Positions 31,542 to 41,755 of a stretch of DNA of 64,000 nucleotides are shown here, piece after piece. Positions within the stretch are counted from its first letter, which is position 1, and each line of letters starts with the position of its first letter. The position numbers and the translations under genes are program-made. The DNA is from Diadophis punctatus similis (taxonomy: Eukaryota > Chordata > Lepidosauria > Squamata > Dipsadidae): contig JALIGW010000014.1 in assembly GCA_023053685.1 (NCBI GenBank), positions 16,512,590 through 16,576,589 of the forward strand. Direction: 5' to 3'. The notes under the pieces are model-generated. The model was not told where the DNA came from and searched no databases. It saw nothing but the letters and a program-made list of their open reading frames with translations.

Positions 31542-31857
31542 TGTCACGTAGTGAATATTGTCAGTTGTATGTCTATGCAGGGTGATGCACCCCTATCCTA
31601 ATATTATGGTACATTCCATTACAAGCAGGACACGTGATGTGACCTTATGCGCATGTGTGCATTCCTGATTCTCCATTGTTCTCTTGTGGTTTGACTCTGA
31701 CCGGGAGTGGTCGCATTTAATTAGCAAGAATGTAATTATTCAGAATTTATTGTTTTTGTACCGAAATAAATATTTTTATTAGACTTTTAACTTCGACTTT
31801 ATTTCTAAATGTCTGAATTCCGAGAGAAAGATCAACATCGCCTCTATGGAGATTTAT
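31542..31857 (+). repeat. LTR-like dispersed repeat, copy A
   Basis: It begins TGTCACGTAGTGAATATTG and contains AATATTATGGTACATTC, a TGACCGGGAGTGG block and a polyadenylation-type CCGAAATAAATATTTTTATT. It then continues with a leader-like TCTGAATTCCGAGAGAAAG. It is collinear with 62527-62856 over about 310 bases with many substitutions. LTR identity is inferred from the TG start, the AATAAA and the leader. Confidence 0.65.
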
Positions 31858-32459
31858 TCTTCTTAACTGTGGGTGACCAAGAGGCATTAGAACTGTGCTT
31901 ATCACAATGGCAGGCTGTTGATCAAAACTCTTCATTATGCTTGGAGTGAGAAATCTCTGATCCACACCCTGGAAAGTCACCTCTAGGTTGACTTTCTGGC
32001 ACCCCCCTCATTCTCTCCCTCCCCAATCAATTGAACACAGAAAAAAGAGTTCCAGTTTGTGCAGATGGGGGCTCTCTCTCTCTCTCTGGGGAGGGTGGGG
32101 TGTGAATCTGGAGGAAGGGAGATGCCAATGGGGTAGAGAGGAGGACTTCTCCCCTGTGCTGTGGAGCATCCTGGAAACCCCCTTGGCTAATTGGGCTTAT
32201 GGAGGAAGAGAGCTTCACTGACGGATGAAAGGACAGGCTGTGGATCATGTGGCAGGGAAGAGTTAAGATGGCAGAAGTGGAAGGGGCATGTTTGGGTATC
32301 AGAGAGAACCCTAAGAACGGAGGGAAGACAAAGGGTGTGAAGGGAAGATCAGCACTGAGCATCTTTCTTTCTACATCTCCATAGGTGAACCAAGCTGTGA
32401 AAAGCATAAGAGAGCAAGAAGAAATGGACAACCGACTCTTTGCTAACATTTAGGGACAC
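31858..32459. other. Unassigned DNA
   Basis: No exon or repeat recognised. A 140-codon minus-strand frame (32027-32449) overlaps a plus-strand frame and has no domain. Confidence 0.4.
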
Positions 32460-32479
32460 TTGTTTTTTTTTGTTTTTTT

Positions 32480-33011
32480 AATAATAATTTTATTTAGGGA
32501 CACTTGTTTTTAATAATAATTTTATTAAGAATTAAACTACAATGATAAAAACTAATCCAAACTAAAAAAGTAGGAAAAAATGGAAGTGCTGAGAAGAAAA
32601 ATGAGAAAAGATAAAATAAGAATATAATGAAGAAAAATAGAGTATGTAAAGAGATTACTTCTTCCTTCATCACAAGTACAAACAACTTTAGTGACATTAC
32701 CATCTCTTAAAATGCAACAGATGGTCTTTTCCTCCCATATCCCATTTCTTATTTGGAAACAAAGCCTTAAAACCTCGTCATTTCAGTTCTGATCAACAAA
32801 AGTCCATTAAGGGTTACCAGAGATAACATACCTATTCTTATTTTGATCAAATAAACCACCTTTACATTCCATCTTTTTTTTTACTTTTAATGGTTTTGAT
32901 CTTTAGTCTCTTCAAAATTTGTCTTTTAAATTTGAATTCATTTTTTCTTTGTCCATTCTTGCAAAAATTTTCAAAGTATTGAAGAAACCTCTTTTGTAAC
33001 TCTAATATGGG
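32480..33011 (-). mobile_element. L1-type 3' UTR, antisense
   Basis: On the minus strand this is AT-rich sequence ending TTCTTAATAAAATTATTATT with an A-rich end, and containing GGGATATGGGAGGAAAAGAC and AGATGGTAATGTCAC. Layout and composition fit a snake L1 3' UTR. A ~38-bp block (TTAGGGACACTTG plus TTAATAATAATTTTA) is duplicated in tandem at its 3' edge (32450-32525). Confidence 0.45.
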
Positions 33012-33068
33012 AACACTTCAACCTGCAACCACAATTGAGCCCAGAATTATGATTGTAAGTTGTGGTGG

Positions 33069-33498
33069 TGTCAGAATCCAGCGACTCTGCCATTCAAAAG
33101 GAGAAGGGGGGTCTTGGGTTTGATTGATCAGCATTGATTGGATCAACTGATGTTTACAACATATATCCAGGCACCAGACATCTGGGAACCTCTTTATCTT
33201 AGGATAGGATTTATGAGGGGCAATGTAAGTTAGTTTGAATGGAAAGGGCTCTGTGGAAACGTACACTCATCTGGATTCCCAGAATAGAGGACTTTCACAC
33301 CTTGTGTATTGGTCTGGATTTGCATTCTGCCTAATGGGGAGGGGCGCTAAGGTTTAAATGTACTTGCTTTGCCTAGGAGCATTTAGATCTTGCTTTGAAT
33401 GGATGGGTTGTTATTTCAATTGCTAATAAAGGAATCCTTTTGAACTATCTGGCTCAGAAGTTCGTACTTTGTAGGTGAATGGAGAAGCAATCCTTACA
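33069..33498. mobile_element. Solo LTR with 5-bp target duplication
   Basis: The 430-bp unit starts TGTCAGAATCC, ends ATCCTTACA, and is flanked by the exact pentamer GGTGG (33064-33068 and 33499-33503). It contains a polyadenylation-type GCTAATAAAGGAATCC near 33421. Terminal TGT...ACA and a 5-bp duplication are standard for LTR retrotransposons. The flanking DNA element reads continuously when the LTR is removed. The family is not identified. Confidence 0.85.
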
Positions 33499-33834
33499 GG
33501 TGGTCATTAAACAAGATGCCCATGTCATCACCATGCTTAATGACTACGATTCCTGTTCTCCCCATTGTGGTTATTAAGGAGAGCACAGAGTGCCTCAGGG
33601 GAGGAAAGAGGCCCCGGGGCATTGGTCTCACACTGCAGCGCTTCCCCAGCTCACAAGTGGCCTTCCCCAGGTCTCCCGGGATCTCCCCACCCTCTGAGGC
33701 ACACCCTCGGGCCTCCTTCCCCCATAACACCTCTGCCTACTTACCTTTTCTGAACATCACTTTTGGGAAAAATCAGCTGATCCACTACATGATCTTCCTA
33801 TAATGGAGGCCAGGTCATGTCATCCCAATATTGA

Positions 33835-33974
33835 TAGTATTTTAACATGTTTTTTTAAAAATTGTTTTTATTGATTATATGTTTCTATACCTGTTGTTAG
33901 CCACCCAGAGTCCCTCGGGAGTTGGGCGGCATAGAAATTTTAATAAATAAATAAATAAAATAAATAAATAAATA
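33835..33974 (+). mobile_element. LINE-type 3' tail
   Basis: It contains GTTAGCCACCCAGAGTCCCT and GGGAGTTGGGCGGCATAG followed by (AAAT)n. It belongs to the same tail family as 15728 and 18321 and is nested in the DNA element 33012-34303. Confidence 0.7.
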
Positions 33975-34304
33975 GCAGGTGCCATTTTGGAAGTGACTGC
34001 AATTCTCAGATCATTGGGAGGGGGAGGCCCAAGGCTTTGGGGCACCCAGCTGGGTGGGAGGCAGGTTCAAGGGACCCAGTGAGGCAGGCTGGGGGGAGGA
34101 TACATAGGCGGGAGCTGCTGCAGCATCCCTGAGGTTGGTTGTAAGGATGGGCAGATTGCCAAGCACCCAAATTTTGTTCCCAAGACCAGGAGGGCACTGC
34201 AGTGGCCATAACGTTGGGTGCAGATTATAAGTCCCTTTGTTCAGCACCATTGCAATTTCAAACAGTCACTGAACAAAAAGTTGTAAGTTGAGGACTACCT
34301 GTAT

Positions 34305-35225
34305 AGGAAAAATATTCAAGTCAGTCTGTTTGTTATTTGTATGTCCCTTTTAATAATTATTAAGACATCAGCCAGTTTCTTTTGTATGTCCAGTGTAATA
34401 TTTTTTCTCATGACATTTTTGTAGTCTGTCATCTTTAAATGTCATCTTTAAATAATCCTTGTTCCTCTTCCATGGCATCTTTTAAACATAGCCTATCTAT
34501 AGAGGCAGACACTCTTAAAATTAATTTCTGGGTACATTATTAAAAGCTATCTTCAATATAGCCAATGTTAAAATATTTTGCTCTATTTTGTATTACTAAG
34601 TCAAATGTAAGCGTTCTTCTCCTATAATTATAATCTTTAGTTCCTTCTAGTTCCCTCTAGTGTCCGACCTTCAAAGTCCCATCCTTTCATATTCTTTAAA
34701 AAGAATTCAAAACAAAATTATTTTCCTATGGGAAGAATTCTTATAATTAATTCCAAATTCTTATTCCAAATCCATCTGGACCCTTAGTTCATTTGTAACT
34801 TTCCAAAATCAAAGTTCTAATCATTTTTTTTTGCTTTTTATTCCAAGAAAGAAATTTTAAAATAATTAAACTTGTATTTAAAACTTCTTTGTCTAAGGAT
34901 TGAAGAAAACTTACTTGGTGCTGTAAAACTTTTCAGTCCAAAGTTCTTAACAACTGAAAAGAAACTAAAAAGCAATTTCTGAAAGTGATTAGAACAAGAA
35001 ATATGCAAACTTGGCGTCCTTGAAGATGCTGATTGTGGAATGAGCAAGATAGCTATTCCCTCGTCTCCCAGAGCAATAAACCCATCAGAGATCAATGTCT
35101 TGTGGACTCCTTGCAAGGAGCAGCTATCTGGAGCACTTTTGGGTGATCTCCTTGTCTGGAGACAAATTAGGAAAAAGATTCTACTTGCCATCTCATCATT
35201 CCGGCATGGTTATCAGCTCCCTTTT
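34305..35225 (-). mobile_element. Possible L1-type 5' region, antisense, degenerate
   Basis: Read on the minus strand, 35225-34830 starts with purine-rich sequence (GGAATGATGAGATGGCAAGT) and passes into AT-rich DNA similar in layout to the 5' UTR at 18820-19483. The following 500 bases hold broken frames with acidic and lysine-rich segments. Together with 32480-33011 it could be one antisense element lacking ORF2. The assignment is by composition and order, not strong similarity. Confidence 0.35.
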
Positions 35226-35534
35226 TAAGGAGAACAATCCTTAGTTCACCATTTCTTCTCCTCTGGAGGCTCTGGAGTCAGCACAGACCTCCCAGATGGC
35301 CCGGGCTGGATCTCTGCCTCTGGCACCGAGCCTTCTCCAGATTCCAGGCCTGGCCCATGTTCCTCCCCAGCCTCCTCACTGTCCGACTCTGCTGCCAGCT
35401 CCACAGGCTGCTGGTGGACCACAACAGTGAGTGCACCAAGCAGGCTTGTGTAGCCACTGACTCAACCTACATGGCCCTTCTCCGCCCACCTCTAGTTCCT
35501 GCCTCTGCTCTGGGAAAGGGTGATGGCCTTAGAA
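35226..35534. other. Unassigned GC-rich DNA
   Basis: No repeat or exon recognised. Confidence 0.4.
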
Positions 35535-35720
35535 CAAGGGTCCCAAATCCCCGGTCTGTGGATCGGTACTGGCCCATGGCCCATTGGGAACTGGTCTGCG
35601 CAAGTGGTGAATGAGTGTGCGAAGCTCCATTTGCGCAAGCGACAAGCGTGTGCATGAAGCCATCCCCTCTCCCTCCCACTGCCACTGCCATTGCCGGTCC
35701 AGGGAGCTGGAAAGGCTGGG
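35535..35720. mobile_element. Truncated hAT-like MITE (CAAGGGTCCCAAATCCCC)
   Basis: The left end CAAGGGTCCCAAATCCCCGG, followed by TCTGTGGATCGGTACTGG, is typical of a vertebrate hAT-type terminus. The right end is missing because the antisense L1 begins at about 35722. Confidence 0.55.
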
Positions 35721-36306
35721 GACAGATTCCTTTTTAAAAATAGTTTTTTTATTAATTTATAATATGACATACAAAGAGGATACAAAAGTAAATATTAGGG
35801 AAATTAGGGAAGGAAAAAGGGAAGTTGATCGTGGGGGAAAGCAAGGGGGAAAAAAAGGGCATTGACTTCCGACTCCTTAGGTGCAGTAAAATAAGGCATT
35901 AACATCTACCCTCAACTTTTTACTTTTTCATAATGATAGAAACTAGCCATTTCTATAACAACAAATCTAATTGGTAAAACCCAAAATCAAAGTTTCATTT
36001 TTTTTCACCTCAAGCACAAAGTCCAGAAGTGGTTTCCAAGTAGAAATGGAAGTCTTTGTATTTTTTTCTTTGATCAAAGCAGTCAATTTAGCCATCTCTG
36101 CTAACTCCGCCACTTATTGCAGCCATTCATCCATTGTGGGGATCGAGGTGACCTTCCATTTCTGTGCGTAGAGTAGTCTTGCTGCCGTCAACATATATAA
36201 CATCAGAGTTCCGCATTTCTTTTCCCCCCCAAGTCTTGTTCCATAAAACCCAAAAGCAAAGTCTCTGGTTTTCTTTCTATATTCACTTTAAGAATTTTCT
36301 GTATTA

Positions 36307-37063
36307 CCATATTTTTCGGAGTATAAGACACACCGGAGTATAAGACGCACCTAGATTTTAGAGGAGGAAAACAAGAAAAAAAGTATTCTGAACCAAATGG
36401 TGTAGTAATATATTATTTAATAAAATACTAGTGTAGCAGAATACTTTTTACAACCATGTATACTTTTTACAAACTTCAAACTTGACAGCTTTAAGACTTG
36501 TGGACTTCAACTCCCAGAATTCCTCCTCCAGTCATGCTAGATGGGGTAATTAGAAGGCAAAAACGCCCCAATTTTTGCAAAAAACAGCCCATTTTTTGCT
36601 CATTTTTTTGCAAAAACAGGGCATGCAGAGGATCTGGGAAGCCTGCAGTGGACTCCTAGGGGGTGGGGGAAGGCAAAAACGCCCCAATTTTTGCAAAAAA
36701 TGGCCCATTTTTCGCTCATTTTTTTTTCAAAAACAGGGCATGCAGAGGATCTGGGAAGCCTGCAGAGCACTCCTAGGGGGTGGGGGAAGGCAAAAATGCC
36801 CCAGTTTTTGCAAAAAACGGCCCATTTTTTGCCGGTTTTTTTTTTTTTTTTTGCAAAAACAGGGCATGCAAAGGATCTGGGAAGCCTGCAGAGCACTCCT
36901 AAGGGGTGGGGGAAGGCAAACCCCCCATTTTTGCAAAAAAAACGGCCCGTTTTTTGCAAAAATTGGAGGCTAAAAATTGCTGAATTCGGTGTATAAGACG
37001 CACTGACATTTCCACCCTCTTTTTGGGGGCAAAAAGGTCGGTCTTATACTCCAAAAAATACGG
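36307..37063. mobile_element. TIR DNA element (GTATAAGACGC family), copy 3
   Basis: The ends are CCATATTTTTCGGAGTATAA and the inverted counterpart CCAAAAAATACGG, with TA on both sides (36305-36306 and 37064-37065). It lies inside the antisense L1, so it postdates it. A fragment of the CTTGTGGACTTCAACTCCCA hAT-MITE sequence is present near 36498. The interior carries the tandem array listed separately. Confidence 0.8.
36557..36965 (+). repeat. Tandem array, about 117-126-bp unit, 3-4 copies
   Basis: The landmark GCATGCAGAGGATCTGGGAA recurs at 36621, 36738 and 36864 (last copy with AAGG). Each is preceded by a T-rich TTTTTGCAAAAA block and followed by an AGGGGGTGGGGGAAGG-like block. Overlapping frames on both strands through the array (up to 132 codons) arise because the unit length is often a multiple of three. 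Confidence 0.9.
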
Positions 37064-37215
37064 TAAGTTATGAATCCTATTCCAGTTTGCTTTATCGCAC
37101 ATCCACCACAGATGATAAAAAGTCCCTTCTTTACATTTACATTTCCAACGTTTATTTGAGGTACCTTTATACATTCTTGACAATTTATCTGGAGTTAAAT
37201 ACCAATGATACATTG

Positions 37216-37403
37216 TCTTATAGAACTGTGGGGCTGCGTCCTTAGAAGAGCCCTGACCAAGAGAGGAGGACGCGCTCTCTGCTGCACGTGGTTCATTGGT
37301 TGGGACTGCAGTGATCTTGTCCCGTAGCTGGACTTCCTGCAGATGTTGTCATTGTTGCAGATTCAGTAGAGTTTGTCCTTCTGGAAATTTCAGTAAAGGG
37401 TTA
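37216..37403. other. Short unassigned stretch
   Basis: Nothing certain; see the weak similarity with 18491-18715. Confidence 0.35.
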
Positions 37404-37411
37404 CTCCTGAA

Positions 37412-38137
37412 CAGGGGTGGGTTCCATTTACCTTCCCTACCAGTTCGCATCGCGACGCATGCACAGAGGATTCTTTGCTGGCCGCGGCAACCGGAGAACC
37501 GGTTTGGGGGCATGGACCAGGGGCGGGTTCCTAATTTTTTTACTACCACTCTATGGGCATGGCTTATTTTGTGGGTGTGGCTTGTCAGCCATGTGACTGG
37601 GTGGGCGTGGGCCTCGGGAGCTTGGCAGCGGCCGGAGAAGAGGGGGGCATTGCCCACCCGCAACACAGCCCCCCGCAGTGGGAGCAGCAAGATCGCGGCA
37701 GCGGTTCTTCTAGGAGGCTCCATCCGGCCTGAATGCTTCTCCCCATTCAATGATTCTAGGCTCCTGCCGCCCATTCCCCATCCACTCAGCAACTCGAGAA
37801 GCCTCGAACGTACAAAAATGCCTGGGATCATCACCGTGCGTTCGTGGCTTCTCGGACTGCTGAAGGGAGGGGAACTGAGATAGCTCCTGCCTATTATAAA
37901 TTTTAAAATTTATATTATAATTTAAAAAAGAATGGCGGTGCCCAGGCACCAGCAACCGACCGCACCGGTACTGTGACGTCACCAGCGGGCCGCTACCAGT
38001 GCTATAGAGTGGACCGCACCCGTAGGAACCCACCACTGGCATGGACAGCCGGCCATTGCTGCTGGTTCGGCGAGCGGGTGGAAATTTCCGCCACCAGTAT
38101 GTGAGAACTGGTCCGAACCAGCAGCAACCCACCACTG
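37412..38137. mobile_element. hAT-type MITE (CAGGGGTGGGTTCCA), outer copy
   Basis: Starts CAGGGGTGGGTTCCATTTAC and ends GCAACCCACCACTG. The octamer CTCCTGAA flanks it exactly (37404-37411 and 38138-38145). The sequence on either side of the inner MITE is collinear with the uninterrupted sister at 39338-39609. Confidence 0.95.
37518..38038. mobile_element. hAT-type MITE (CAGGGGCGGGTTCCTA), inner copy
   Basis: Inserted within the outer MITE with an exact octamer duplication GCATGGAC (37510-37517 and 38039-38046). The ends are CAGGGGCGGGTTCCTA and TAGGAACCCACCACTG. The interior includes a GC-rich part and an ATAATTT-rich part near 37895-37925. Related to 6045 and 56097. Confidence 0.95.
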
Positions 38138-38145
38138 CTCCTGAA

Positions 38146-39337
38146 CCAAACTTCCTTCCTTTCTTTTTTCTTGAATGATAGCACAAGGTAGCCCCAATTG
38201 TTTTTAAAGGCCTCCCAAGACTCAGTAAAAACAAGCATGAAAGTCAGAGAGAGCAACATTAGACCAAAAGACAAAGGGAGACAGATGGCAGATGAACGGT
38301 GGGCTTTATTGGAGAGAAGAATATTTTGATGGTGCTGCAGATGATCCTTCTGTACAGAAGAGGTTTTAAAGAGGCAAATGTTATGGGGGACAAGACAAGT
38401 ACAGAGTTCAGTCAGAAGCATCCTGCAAACCCCCCCCCCCCCCACAAACCCATACAATACAGCAATAATAAAAGCCACGCAGGAAAACCTGGTGCCCAAA
38501 CCATTATTATTTGCAGAGAATTCCAGGTTTCAAAAGTGCACTTAAAAAGCTCTCTGAATTTTACAGTTTGGGTGTTTGCAACATTCAGAGGGCTCCTTAA
38601 TTCAAATTTGGTGAGAGGATGAATGATGAATTGAGATATCAGTCTGGAATCTGGAAAGAAAGTGTTAAAAACAGAGCCAGACTGAACATATACAAGAATA
38701 TTTGAAATTACTACTTTAATGAAACCTGCTAGAAAAGAGGCTATAGAATGGCAATCAGCAATAAAAGCAAACATTAAAAAAAACATATAGAAAGTAACAG
38801 TTCAAAATGACCTGTGCTGTCATTATGGCAAAATGTGCTTAATGGCAGCAATGGGGACTGCTGGCATTTCACACCTCCCTGGGCACCCTCCCCAACCCAT
38901 GCCGTATCTCTGCGTGCCCTCCCCGACCATCGTGGCACCTCTCAAGCACCCCCCCCACATCCTTGCATGCCCTCCTTGGCCTATGTGGCACCTCTTGTGC
39001 GTTGCCTTGCGGCCCTGAGCCGCTCCCAGCCCATGGGGCACCTCTCGTGCACCTCTAGATAATCCCATCAATTGGAAGATGGGAACATTTCAGAAGGCGG
39101 TACAAACACTTACTTTAAATGGCAAGGAGCAGTTTTCGTCTGGGTTTCAAGGAAAACCTCCTAGCACTAAGACATTTCAGCAAGAGAACAGATGCCTTTG
39201 GCGATGGGGAGCTCTCCTTCACGAGAGAGGTCGGAAAGAGGAGGCTGGATGGAGGGACATATTTGGAGGGGGGGTCTAACAGTGGATCTCTAGAGTGGGC
39301 AGTGGTTGGCTAAGTGATGGGAAGGTCCCCTGCATTC
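38146..39337. other. Unassigned DNA
   Basis: No exon or named repeat. A poly(C) run lies at about 38430-38443 and C-rich sequence at 38870-39050. Frames of up to 124 codons overlap on both strands. Confidence 0.4.
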
Positions 39338-39609
39338 CAGAGGTGGGTTCCACTTACCTTCCCTACTGGTTTGCATTGTGACGGAAGTGCGCATTTTGCA
39401 TGTGTGCGATCACTTCATCATGCGAATGACCCTCTGTGCATGCGCTGAAGCCTCTGCACTTGTGCAGAGGGTTCTTTGCCAGCCGCGGCGACTGGAGAAC
39501 CGGTTTGGGGGCGTGATCAGCCGGCCATCGCTGCCGGTTCAGTGAGCGGGGGAAAATTTCCGCCACCGGTACGGGCAAACCAGTCCGAACCAGCATCAAC
39601 CCACCACTG
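39338..39609. mobile_element. hAT-type MITE (CAGAGGTGGGTTCCA)
   Basis: It starts CAGAGGTGGGTTCCACTTAC and ends CAACCCACCACTG. Flanks CCTGCATTC and CCTGAATTC match at 8 of 9. It is the uninterrupted sister of the outer element at 37412-38137. Confidence 0.85.
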
Positions 39610-39727
39610 CCTGAATTCTGATTCTCTGATGGCCTCCCCAGGTTCTGCACAACAGCCTTTGTATGACATACACATCCTCTATTTGGGGGTTCCAACTGGG
39701 ATTTTTTCTTCTTCCTATTGGTTAAAA

Positions 39728-39728
<1 letters not shown>

Positions 39729-39783
<55 letters not shown>
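39729..39783. repeat. (CA)n microsatellite
   Basis: A pure CA run of about 55 bases. Confidence 0.97.
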
Positions 39784-39786
<3 letters not shown>

Positions 39787-40244
39787 TTTTCAGGCCTGCC
39801 AACCACCTTTAGTTTTTGCCAATGCCAAAAGTAAATGGTTTGCATCCCATTAATGTGGTTGGGGTTTATTCTTGCTTCCCGCCTGACTGAATCCTATTAA
39901 GGTTTGTTCTCACTTCCAGGTTCATAGAAGTGGAACAAAGAAATTACTTTTTCTTGCTTACTTTGCTAGGTACGTTTGACCAAGCAAGACGCATCTCGGA
40001 ATGCGGTGCCAGAATCACTGAACCACTGGAGGTTTTTGGGGGGAGGGGGCTCAGGAAGAAGCTCTGCAAGCTTAGGAGGAGCAGATACCTTTGTGGCTGT
40101 TTCCTAGAAGCCCCATGAAAGCTTGGGCCCCAAAATTGTCTGGTACTCAGGTGAATGCAAACCCAGAGCTGTCGGAGGGTCATCCTGCACTCTTCCTCAT
40201 CTCCCCACCCCCAATTCTCTTGAGGAAGGACATGTGATCCCCTA
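39784..40244. other. Unassigned DNA
   Basis: Nothing recognised. Confidence 0.4.
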
Positions 40245-40500
40245 TGTGACAGTTAGAACTCTTTGGTTTCTTCCCCAAACCCCAAAAACTTTAACCTTAG
40301 ACTGTCTACAGTAGACCTCTCCCCATTTCTAAGAGGTCTGCAAGGGGCGTGCATAAGCGCACCATCGTGCCTACCGTCCCTGTCCTTCTGTCCTATTGTC
40401 TAATTTTTACCTATACATACTTTGCTTTTGTTTATGTTTATATCATACCTGTTATCTTGTACAGGTGTTGACAAAATAAATAAATAAATAAAATAAAAAA
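40245..40500 (+). mobile_element. LINE 3' end (family A)
   Basis: It contains CCCCAAACCCCAAAAACTTT, GGGGCGTGCATAAGCGCACC, ATCGTGCCTACCGTCCCTGT and an AAATAAATAAAT tail. It is collinear with 47700-47930 and the antisense copy at 10494-10735. Only about 35 terminal codons plus the 3' UTR remain. Confidence 0.85.
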
Positions 40501-40504
40501 TTAA

Positions 40505-41205
40505 TCAGCCTACAAAAGTTGTGGGGGCTCCAACATTGGAGGTTTTTAAGAAGAGCCTGGACAGCCCTTTTTCCTAAGGTGACCAGACGTCCCGCTTTTG
40601 GCGGGACAGTCCCGCTTTTTAATAATTTGTCCCGCGGTGTTTCAAAAAAGTCCCACTTTTTTCGGCCGGGCCAGTCGTTCGGCATAGAGCCGATGGAACT
40701 GGCGGCGGTCGCAATGCCGGGCTTCTCCTGCCCGCTTCCCCCGCCCGGCTGGATGCCGCCATTCGGGTTATTTTGCCCTCTGCGCATGCGCAGAATGCTT
40801 TGCGTATGAGCAGAGGACAAAATAACCCGAATGGCGGCGTCCAGCCGGGCGGGGGAAGTGGGTGGGAGAAGCCCGGCGTTGCGACCGCCGCCAGTTCCAT
40901 CGGCTCTACGCCGAACGACTGGCCCGGCCGAACCGGCAGGATTTCACCCCTGGCTGCGGCGACGAACAGGTAAGCCTGCGCCAGTAGGAACCCACCCCTG
41001 GTTGCGATGAAGAGGGGGTGTTTGGGGTGTGTGTGTGCACAAAGCTGCAGGATAAGAGAGACGGACCCTCCCATCTTGCTCCCCTAGAAACCCCCCCCCA
41101 TCAATGGTGTCCCGCTTTACAAAAAATAAAATCTGGTCACCTTACTTTTTCCGGAATGGTATAGACTCTCCTGCTTGGGAAGACCCCCAAGGTCCCTACT
41201 CTTCC
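40505..41205 (+). mobile_element. CR1 LINE 3' end, split by a MITE
   Basis: The left part (40505-40574: GTTGTGGGGGCTCCAACATT, AAGAAGAGCCTGGACAGCCC) continues at 41153 (GGAATGGTATAGACTCTCCT, then CCCAAGGTCCCTACTC). Removal of the MITE plus one copy of CTTTTTCC restores the CR1 3' end. Confidence 0.85.
40575..41144. mobile_element. hAT-type MITE (TAAGGTGACCAGACG family) inside CR1
   Basis: The termini are TAAGGTGACCAGACGTCCCG and TCTGGTCACCTTA, with CTTTTTCC duplicated exactly (40567-40574 and 41145-41152). The interior is a large GC-rich palindrome with arms about 40670-40795 and 40810-40935, centred near 40800. The core holds TTTTGCCCTCTGCGCATGCG. The palindrome gives mirrored open frames on both strands, which are not genes. 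Confidence 0.95.
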
Positions 41206-41495
41206 AGGGCCATCGAGTAGATGGGGCTGAAGCAAGTGGGGCTGGGGTGGGGCTGATCTCCATTCTCTGACACTCCCTCACCCACCCACCCCTCTTGTCT
41301 TCTGCACTCTAGGGCCCCAGTCCTGGGATGGGGACACGTCTGCGTGGATTGCTTTCAGGAAGCTTTTGGAAACAGGCCAAGGGCTACTTCTGGCTGGGAA
41401 GCCCATGTGGCTCAACCCTGTCTTAGCCTATTAGCCAGGCTTATGGCCTGTTGCTTAGTGATCATGTGAAGTTCCAACAGACCTACCTGGGGGTA
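41206..41495. other. Unassigned DNA
   Basis: Nothing recognised. Confidence 0.4.
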
Positions 41496-41534
41496 ATCCT
41501 GACCTGGGATTTGAAGTTCTGATGGGGATGTAAG

Positions 41535-41755
41535 TGACGAAGTTTTAGCTTATGATTTAAAGCACCAGGCTAGGAACCAGAAAATGTCAAGTTCTGGTCC
41601 TCCCTTGAGCAGGAAACCATTTGGGTAACTTTGGGCCGGTCATTCTGTCTCAGCCCCAGGAAGGAGGCAATGGTAAACATCTTCTGAAACCTTGCCAAAG
41701 AACTTGTGCAGGGAGCCGCAGGAGTCAAAAACCCACTTGAACACACAATCAGCAA
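41535..41755 (+). mobile_element. CORE-SINE-like repeat
   Basis: It contains AGTTCTGGTCCTCCC (degenerate B box), GGGTAACTTTGGGCCGGTCA and TCTCAGCCCCAGGAAGGAGG, then CAATGGTAAACATCTTCTGA. The GGGTRACTTTGGGCC block is the same CORE-type sequence as at 488-733. This copy is old. Confidence 0.55.

Larger units (their letters stand above)
33012..34303. mobile_element. TIR DNA element (TACAGGTAGTCC family), interrupted
   Basis: The left part (CCTGCAACCACAATTGAGCC, 33018-33068) and the right terminus (GTTGTAAGTTGAGGACTACC, ending TGTA at 34303) match the family seen complete at 51604. It was interrupted by a solo LTR (33069-33498) and by a LINE tail (33835-33974). The middle (33504-34250) includes GC-rich sequence that I cannot assign. 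Confidence 0.6.
35722..37215 (-). mobile_element. L1 3' end, antisense, split by a DNA element
   Basis: The minus strand holds the last part of ORF2 and a 3' UTR ending ATTATAAATTAATAAAAAAA. At 37068-37213 it encodes MYHWYLTPDKLSRMYKGTSN and KCKEGTFYHLWWMCDKANWN, the cysteine-containing C-terminal region of L1 ORF2. The segment encoding the last residues (about 36000-36300) matches the copy at 61039. The DNA element at 36307-37063 interrupts it. Confidence 0.85.

Noticed and set aside
36575..36996. Repeat protein with four similar blocks
   Set aside because: The blocks come from the tandem array inside a DNA element; all frames on both strands show the same periodicity.
40452..41074. Mirrored frames of 96-151 codons on both strands
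   Set aside because: They are generated by the palindromic interior of the MITE at 40575-41144; the repeated residues are the same sequence read twice.
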